Positions 57,935 through 64,000 of a stretch of DNA of 64,000 bases are shown piece after piece (position 1 is the first letter of the stretch; each line of letters begins with the position of its first letter). The translations under genes were made by a program, and so were the position numbers. The DNA is from Physcomitrium patens (lineage: Eukaryota > Streptophyta > Bryopsida > Funariales > Funariaceae), in assembly GCF_000002425.4 (NCBI RefSeq), contig NC_037273.1, positions 9,946,000-10,009,999 of the forward strand, in the 5' to 3' direction. The notes under the pieces are model-generated. The model saw only the letters and a program-made list of their open reading frames with translations. It had not been told where the DNA came from and did no database searches.

Positions 57935-60900
57935 CGTGATAAACTGTGTTCGTGGTAGATGGGGAACTTTGGGGAAGAGAATCTCCGCGCTTTCAGTGAG
58001 AGGTGAGGGATAAGGTAGTGTACATGATCAAGCTAATTCTCCCGCAGGGACTTCTTGGATCATCGAAATGACAACAAGGAAGAGGAAATCCCTTGCAGCA
58101 GCGGCAGCATTCACAGCTCGTATCACTGAGTTTGAATCGAACTTACAACTGTGGGTCATTGAAAGCACGAGGAGTTGCGCAGGGAATTACAGCTCCAGCT
58201 GCAGAATTCGGGCTCACACACGCAATGAGATGATTGAAACCACCTCACAAAACGCGTGCAGTTTATGCTCCCCAACAGATATTGATGCATCATGCTTTCT
58301 TCAACGCGACTGTCCCATATCCAGGACAAGCGCAATGTGCACGGGATTTTAGCATCTGTTGAGGCCCCGCTCAATCCAAGCCCACTAATTAACCTTTAAC
58401 CCACATGAAAAGTCTACAACGACAAGAAAATTCCGAATGCAACTCAAACACAATCGCAGAGTCACGATTACAACTCAGTTGCGCAGAGAAGAGAGGAAGG
58501 ATGAGGGGGAACAGAGACCCGGAGTGAGGAGCTGTGGAAGCGAAGAGAGCAGTGAAGAAAGCCTACTGAGTGAGGGGAAGGGTCCGGAGAGACGTTTGCT
58601 TATAAAGCAAATGGGGCAACAGAAGAAAATGCATCCCTTCCCATCGCCATCGCCGGCTTGCTCGAGTCCTTCCTTCCCTTCCCATTGTCCATCCTGCTGC
58701 ATTACCTGCCATTGACCACTCTAGTGCAGCTCTAGAGTTAGTAGCCCTCGAGCTAGTGGTTGGAGGGAGGCAAATATTACGACCCTCGCCTCCGCATTCA
58801 TGAGAACGCTGTAACCGAAGACAACGCCGGTCAATTCTTCTTTCTTTCCTTTGTTTTTCTTTTTTTTTCCTTTCCCTTGGGGTGGTGTCAGAGTGAGGAC
58901 GATAACCTTCGCTTTTCTCTCTGGACTCAACCCTAATTTCTGTTAGTGTGTTCTTTTTGCCTCTCTCCGTGGTTATTTCTTTTGCCCTCCTCCTCGTACC
59001 TACTCCCTCCGCAACCACTACAGAAGCTGATGTCAACGAGTGGTATCATTCGCTGGGAACTGAATTGATTGTGCGATGTCGGTCTGTTCTTATCATTGAG
59101 TTGAAAACAATCGTAAGCATGAACACGATTTCTTTTCTACGTTTTTTTCTATCGCCTGTGTTCTGTTTTCAGTTTTCACCTCAGGTAAGTTTTGGGGTTT
59201 CCTTGTTGCGTTTTATTTTAGAAAGTGTACATGTCTCACGGGGAGCATATTCGATCCCATTTCATTCCTCATCATGATGAACATGTGAAAAAGATAAAGA
59301 GTAGGGTTGGAATTGAGTTAAATGCATGTTAAACTTCCAAGTAGTGCACTTTTGTTCCACAACTACTTCTGCTTCTTCTTCTTCTTCTTCTTTTGTCCGT
59401 TGCAACGTTTTCCGACTCTTTTGGTTTGCTTTCCCACAACTGATGTGGCGGAGAGGTGGTAGCCCTTTCTTCAATGCTGGACCCCGTTTTTTCAGACACC
59501 CAGGTGGAAAACAAAGCAAAAACAACACAGAAATAAAAATAAATTTTAAAAGCTAAACAACAACAGTAAATGAAAACTGGACAGGGACTCGCAGGTCCAT
59601 GGCTTCTATTGCTGTAGCCACCGTCACGCCCTGCTTGTTTTCACGACGACTAATGGTGGGATGGTGGTGAGAGGAGGAGGAGGTTGCCATGGCTTCACCA
59701 CCACCGAGAAACAGGAACCCAACTCAGCAATCAAACAGAACATAAAATATTACAAAAACGCTGTTGAAACTGATGTGCATTGGCTTGAGGTCCACGAAAG
59801 CTCTTGTGTGTGAACTCATACATACTAAGTTTGTGCGTATCCCTCCAAGATTTTTCTAACTAAGTCGTTAGCATATGGGGGGGGTCACGCAAGCTTCGAT
59901 CATGTAATTATCTTTAGATTTCGTGTGTGAAGCGCTTTCCACCGATCACTAAAATAAATTTACAGGATTGGATTGCAACAAGCTTGGTGATAGCACAAAA
60001 ATCTGTCCACTTAATAGTGCTATTTGAAAAGAAAAAAATTGTACGCAAATTAATCACCGTAAGTCACCACTCAATTATAGTCGTCGGTGGCACATATGTT
60101 CATCCAGAGAGGACCTTCGGGGGGCGATTCGCCGTGTCTCCAAAACCAGCCTGGAGCAGGAGCTTTCAAGGAAAAGAGGAACACAGACTGCGCAAGGTGG
60201 GGCCAGGGAGCGATGACGCTAAGGAAGTGGGCCAGGCTGTATGCAATCGAAACCAACTTAGAAAACTGAAAAGCAACGGAGAGATCGCGGAGTTTGCTTT
60301 CGACCAGATTTAGTAGGGTGACAGAAGTTGGAGCATCTGCACACACCTATTTGACTAATTTGGAGCAGCCATCGACGGCCGAGCAGCGACCACGCGGAGT
60401 CCAACTCTCAGTGTGAGCGTCTGCATGGTGATAGTCAACCTTTAGCGGATCGGCACCTGGTATCTAGCTTCCACTAAGGTAGATCGCATTGATGAATCGG
60501 GCCGCCCTGCTGCCGCCTGCCACTGAACGAGCAAGAGGAAGTGGAGCCGGGTTCCAGAATGGGCAAGCTCGGGCATCTGGGTGGCGGGAAGTAAATGCCC
60601 ATCTCCGCCGAAGCCAAGCAGAACAACGCCCTTCGTACCTACCCTTGCTACATTCCTTTAATCCCCTCGACTACTTTTCGTCTTTATGATCGGCTGTCTC
60701 GGAAAGGGCGCCTGAGCAAGGGGTGGGTTTTCCGGTTTTGTTTTGGTGTGCTGCGTGCAGGTCGTTCAGTTCAGGATATGCCTGCGAATCCAGGGCTTTT
60801 CCATTATGACTTCCATACCAATATTGGCACACTAGCAAGAGTCTCCCCCCCCCCTCGGGAATTGTTTGTGGCAAGCGATTGCGAGTCCAGGCAATGAATT

Positions 60901-61442
60901 ATTCAGAACAGCAGTACGAAAATCCATGTGCGGGATTTAAGCAAGATCCAAAAGCGGAACCATGAATGTGGAGCCCTTTCTCTCTTTCGCCGTCCGACCC
61001 CCCCCCCCCCTCCCAACGCACCACCAGTTGACTATACTTTTTCCCTGTTTTTCCTCTACTTAGTGTCCCGAAGAAAGGGGGTACACAGAAACTAAGAGGA
61101 ATGAACAGAGATGGCAGGATTTGATTCGACACGAAACTTATGGTGGTGGACCCATCTCTCCTTTCTCCTCTCCCGTCTCCTCTCCTCCGCCTCTCCGGCA
61201 ACAACAGCACCACCACTATCATCAACAACTGCAGCTGTGAGGGCTGCCTGATGCGTTGGAAGTAGTGCTGGCAGACACATGGCGACACGGTGCGGTGCAG
61301 TGCAGTCCAGTGAGGAGCAGTGCAGCTTGGCTGAGCTGGGCTGGGCTGGGCTCTCTCTCTCTCACTCTCTTTCATCTTATCCAGTTGTTGCAGGGCCCCG
61401 ACGGACTGGACACCACATCTCACCCAACCGACCTGGTCCCTC

Positions 61443-61450
61443 TATCTCTC

Positions 61451-61487
<37 letters not shown>

Positions 61488-61497
61488 CTCTCTCTCT
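61443..61497 (+). repeat. (CT)n tract
   Basis: A nearly pure CT dinucleotide stretch of about 55 bases in a long pyrimidine-rich segment (61345-61500). In plants such tracts often lie in promoters or 5' leaders. Confidence 0.9.
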
Positions 61498-62127
61498 TTG
61501 TCCCCCAGACTAGTAGACTCACTCACTCTCTTACTCTCTTACTTTACTGCACTGTTCCAGTGTTCCAGTGCAACAGAAGCACTCGACCCCTGATGGATGC
61601 AAGCGCAGCTCAGATCAGATCCGGAAGGGAAAGAAATAAAGAAGGAAGAAGAAGGAACAGATGAATGAATGTTTGGATGGATGGAGGATGGTCATCGAGA
61701 GAGTGTGAGTGAGAGAGTGTCCCGAGCTTCGAGAGAGAGAAAGAGAGTATTGTGTGTGAATGTGAGTGTTGGTGTTGTGTAGTAGGAGGAGGAGGAGGCG
61801 TTGTAGGACTAGGAGGAGTGTGAGTTGTAGAGTAGTTGTAGAGTTGTCGAGGAGGAGCCTTTTGTTTTGTTGGTTTGTTTGTTAGCTTTGTAGTTGTTGT
61901 TGTTGTTGCCTTTTGGCTGCTGCGTAGTAGCCTCGCCCTTTTGCTGTCACGCCTTTCATCTCCTTTTGTTGTCCTTCTGTCTACCAGGAAGGACACTTCA
62001 CTCCCATTCCTCGAGTCCCCAAACATTAACCCTTTTTTCCCTTCTTTTAATTAAAAAAAGTGTTTGTTGGGGTTGGGTTTGTTGGAATATCTATCCATCT
62101 ACGCTTCTTTTTCCTTTAATGATTATC

Positions 62128-62132
<5 letters not shown>

Positions 62133-62172
<40 letters not shown>
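62133..62172 (+). repeat. (TA)n-(TG)n compound microsatellite
   Basis: A TA run of about 24 bases passes directly into a TG run of about 16 bases, at the right edge of the GC-rich island. Confidence 0.9.
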
Positions 62173-62300
62173 AATGGACTTTATTTTGGGGTTGAATTTG
62201 GGATTGGGTGGTATTATGTTTTTTTGTATTTTAGGATTTGTTGTCGTGACATGAGGTTATATTCTTATTATAGAATCATTTGGTAGTTTAAAACCACTTG

Positions 62301-63306
62301 AGATTAGGTAGGTCAGGTTTGCACTACTTTTATAATAAAAGTTAGGGCCTTTTGAAACTAACGAGGTTCAAGCACAATTGTTTGTTTGTTTTGTTTTGTT
62401 TTTTTTGTTCTTTGATTTCTTTTTTATTTTTTCTTTCTCTCTTTTTATTATAGAAGTATATACATTTCAAAAAAAATCTTACACTTAAAAGCTATTTTTG
62501 GTTTTATTATTTTTATTACTGTGTGTAGTTTATGATATTCAGTAAACTAAATTATTATTTTAAATTATAACAAGCTTCAAAACCATATTCTATATTTTTT
62601 TCTAAGTCAGGTCTTAATCAAGTAAAGTAAACATATCTAAAGTAATATTCTGTTTTTATTTCTGTTTTTAAAATCATTTATTTCTTGTGTGAATATATGT
62701 ATAAATAAATTCATATATAATAAAGTGGGCCAAATTCCTATTTTTATGCAAACAGTCAAAAATAAAATCACAAAAATTTAAAATTTTGGCATCCACAAAA
62801 ATACAGCAAAATCTTATATCAGAAAATAAATAATTATGAAGTTACCATAAATAACACTTTGATTGTTTATAAATTTTAAAATACTTAATAAAATACTTAT
62901 TTATAGATTGAGGATATAACTTTGAGACAAAAAGAACTAAAAATCTATACATGAATAATTTTGGTCCTTAAAAAAAAAAAAAAAAAAAAAAAAATTGTTA
63001 AAATTAACACTTTAACTTTATAATAGCTAATTATTTAATAAATAAATAAATAAAAATACTAAATTGAATAATTTAAATCTTAAATTAATCCACTTTATTT
63101 TTATGATTTAATTCTTGTGGCTATTTCAATTTGAGAATAGAAAAATCTATAAATTTAGTAAACAAAAACAAAAATGAATCCAAGATACTCCTTGAAGAGA
63201 AGGGTTTTAAGGTCTCTCTTGCATCACTTTGTCTTAGCTCTAGTTCTAAAGCACTCTAGAATATCCAATTCTAACACACAAAATGTAGGAACATATCTTC
63301 ATCCAA
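62301..63306. other. AT-rich intergenic DNA
   Basis: No gene is seen. Contains an A25 run at 62970-62994. Confidence 0.55.
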
Positions 63307-63823
63307 TGTCATAAACATACATATTTATTTAAAAAAGAAGTGCTAGATAGAAGGTAAATGTAGGTAGATTTGTAGTTTATGATATTCTTAGAAGCTTCAT
63401 AGATGCATATTTGACTTTATACATGTTTATAGTTGATTGGTAGGTTAGAAACTTGGCCATCAAGTTAGTCATATGTCACACAAAAAGATTGCTTGTGGTA
63501 CAAGCTAATTATATAGTATACATATAGGAAATTTGTCTTGTAAGATACATGTTTTGCAAATTAAACACGTTTTGGAGGTCCTATAGGATGTTACTACATA
63601 CCTCCTAGTTAGAAAGTATATATGGAGGTAAGAGTGAAGCCTTCTTCACTCTTGTCAATGCATTTTTGATCTTTAGTCTTGTTTCAAGACTTTTTAATTT
63701 TTTTGTCTTTAGTAATAGCCATTTTTAGTTTAATATGTTACCATCTTTGAGTGATTTCTAGTCTTTTTGAGTGACATAAGAGTGTCTTGAGATTTTCATT
63801 TTTTGAGATTTTTGTCCTTGATA
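63307..63823 (+). repeat. Solitary LTR of the chromovirus family
   Basis: Starts TGTCATAAAC at 63307 and matches the LTR at 24026-24529 over its whole length, including the AGCCTTCTTCACTCTTGTCAATG segment; ends near 63823. No internal region adjoins it, so it looks like a recombined solo LTR. Confidence 0.8.
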
Positions 63824-64000
63824 TTCAATATCCATCTATTTCATTTTCCTTACTTTTTGTCTTGAATAAAAAAAAAACATTCAAATTTGTCAAATGAATA
63901 AGTATATATATATATATATATATATATTAAAATTTTAATTAAATTATAGGATTAATATAGACCAATTTAAGATTTATGTAGATTGATTTAATAGTATTCT
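63824..64000. other. AT-rich DNA with (TA)n tract
   Basis: A (TA)n tract at about 63902-63927; nothing else is seen before the window edge. Confidence 0.5.

Larger units (their letters stand above)
57935..62300. other. GC-rich island, no gene recognised
   Basis: About 4.3 kb of gene-like composition follows the F-box start, so its first part should hold that gene's 5' UTR and promoter. Open frames on both strands (for example 60071-60346 minus, 60899-61423 minus, 61610-62026 minus) are low-complexity or lack known motifs. The frame at 62026-61610 begins with MFGDSRNGSEVSFLVDRRTT and turns into Thr/Pro runs. CT-rich and GA-rich tracts near 61345-61500 and 61620-61750 are typical of plant 5' leaders and core promoters, so the first exon of a gene is possible here. 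Confidence 0.4.

Noticed and set aside
61279-61593. Ser/Leu-rich plus-strand frames over the CT tract
   Set aside because: Produced by translating a CT dinucleotide repeat.
1-64000. CRISPR arrays, bacterial operons, riboswitches
   Set aside because: Introns, plant gene families and retroelements show a eukaryotic nuclear context; the only regular repeat arrays are the LRR minisatellite and the 50-bp tandem.
1-64000. tRNA or rRNA genes
   Set aside because: No segment with convincing A and B boxes or rRNA core sequence was seen by eye; a covariance search would be decisive and could not be run.

Overview
This is nuclear DNA from a land plant, almost certainly a moss and probably Physcomitrium (Physcomitrella) or a close relative. 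Introns have GT-AG ends. Gene islands of ordinary GC lie in very AT-rich deserts full of (TA)n tracts. The LTR element is a chromodomain Ty3/gypsy element of the fungus-like kind known from mosses. A terpene-synthase fragment closely resembles, from memory, the bifunctional ent-copalyl diphosphate/ent-kaurene synthase of Physcomitrella. The species call is inference, since no search could be run.

Layout: 1-3050 is the end of a leucine-rich-repeat gene built from a 72-bp (24-residue) tandem repeat, broken by frameshifts and then decaying. 3060-6750 is AT-rich with pieces of dispersed repeats. 6755-7578 is a broken copy of an unrecognised host gene. 7927-9578 is an apparently intact four-exon gene for a secreted bulb-lectin/EGF-like/PAN protein. 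10311-12903 is a non-autonomous DNA element with terminal inverted repeats of about 420 bp that enclose an intron-containing, broken diterpene-synthase fragment (Pack-MULE-like). About 15455-24529 is an old, heavily broken chromovirus with pieces of other LTR elements inside it. 24530-28500 is an AT desert. 30912-32948 (minus) is an intact two-exon GT34 xyloglucan xylosyltransferase gene. 34060-37210 and 38700-41000 are AT deserts on either side of a small island with a possible minus-strand exon. 41364-43240 (minus) is a broken AUX1/LAX-type auxin carrier gene. 45850-52195 is AT-rich and carries LTR-element relics. 53853-54650 is a broken rhomboid gene. 56574-57934 (minus) is an intact F-box gene with a seven-base first coding exon. 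57935-62300 is a GC-rich island without a recognised gene. A solitary LTR of the chromovirus family lies at 63307-63823.

The three intact genes are not functionally linked. One encodes a secreted or apoplastic lectin, one a Golgi cell-wall glycosyltransferase, and one a probable ubiquitin-ligase adaptor. The striking regional property is the number of decayed host genes: five recognisable broken copies (LRR, unknown protein, diterpene synthase, auxin carrier, rhomboid) against three intact genes. No complete new system was found. The best lead is the long-TIR element that has captured a diterpene-synthase fragment.
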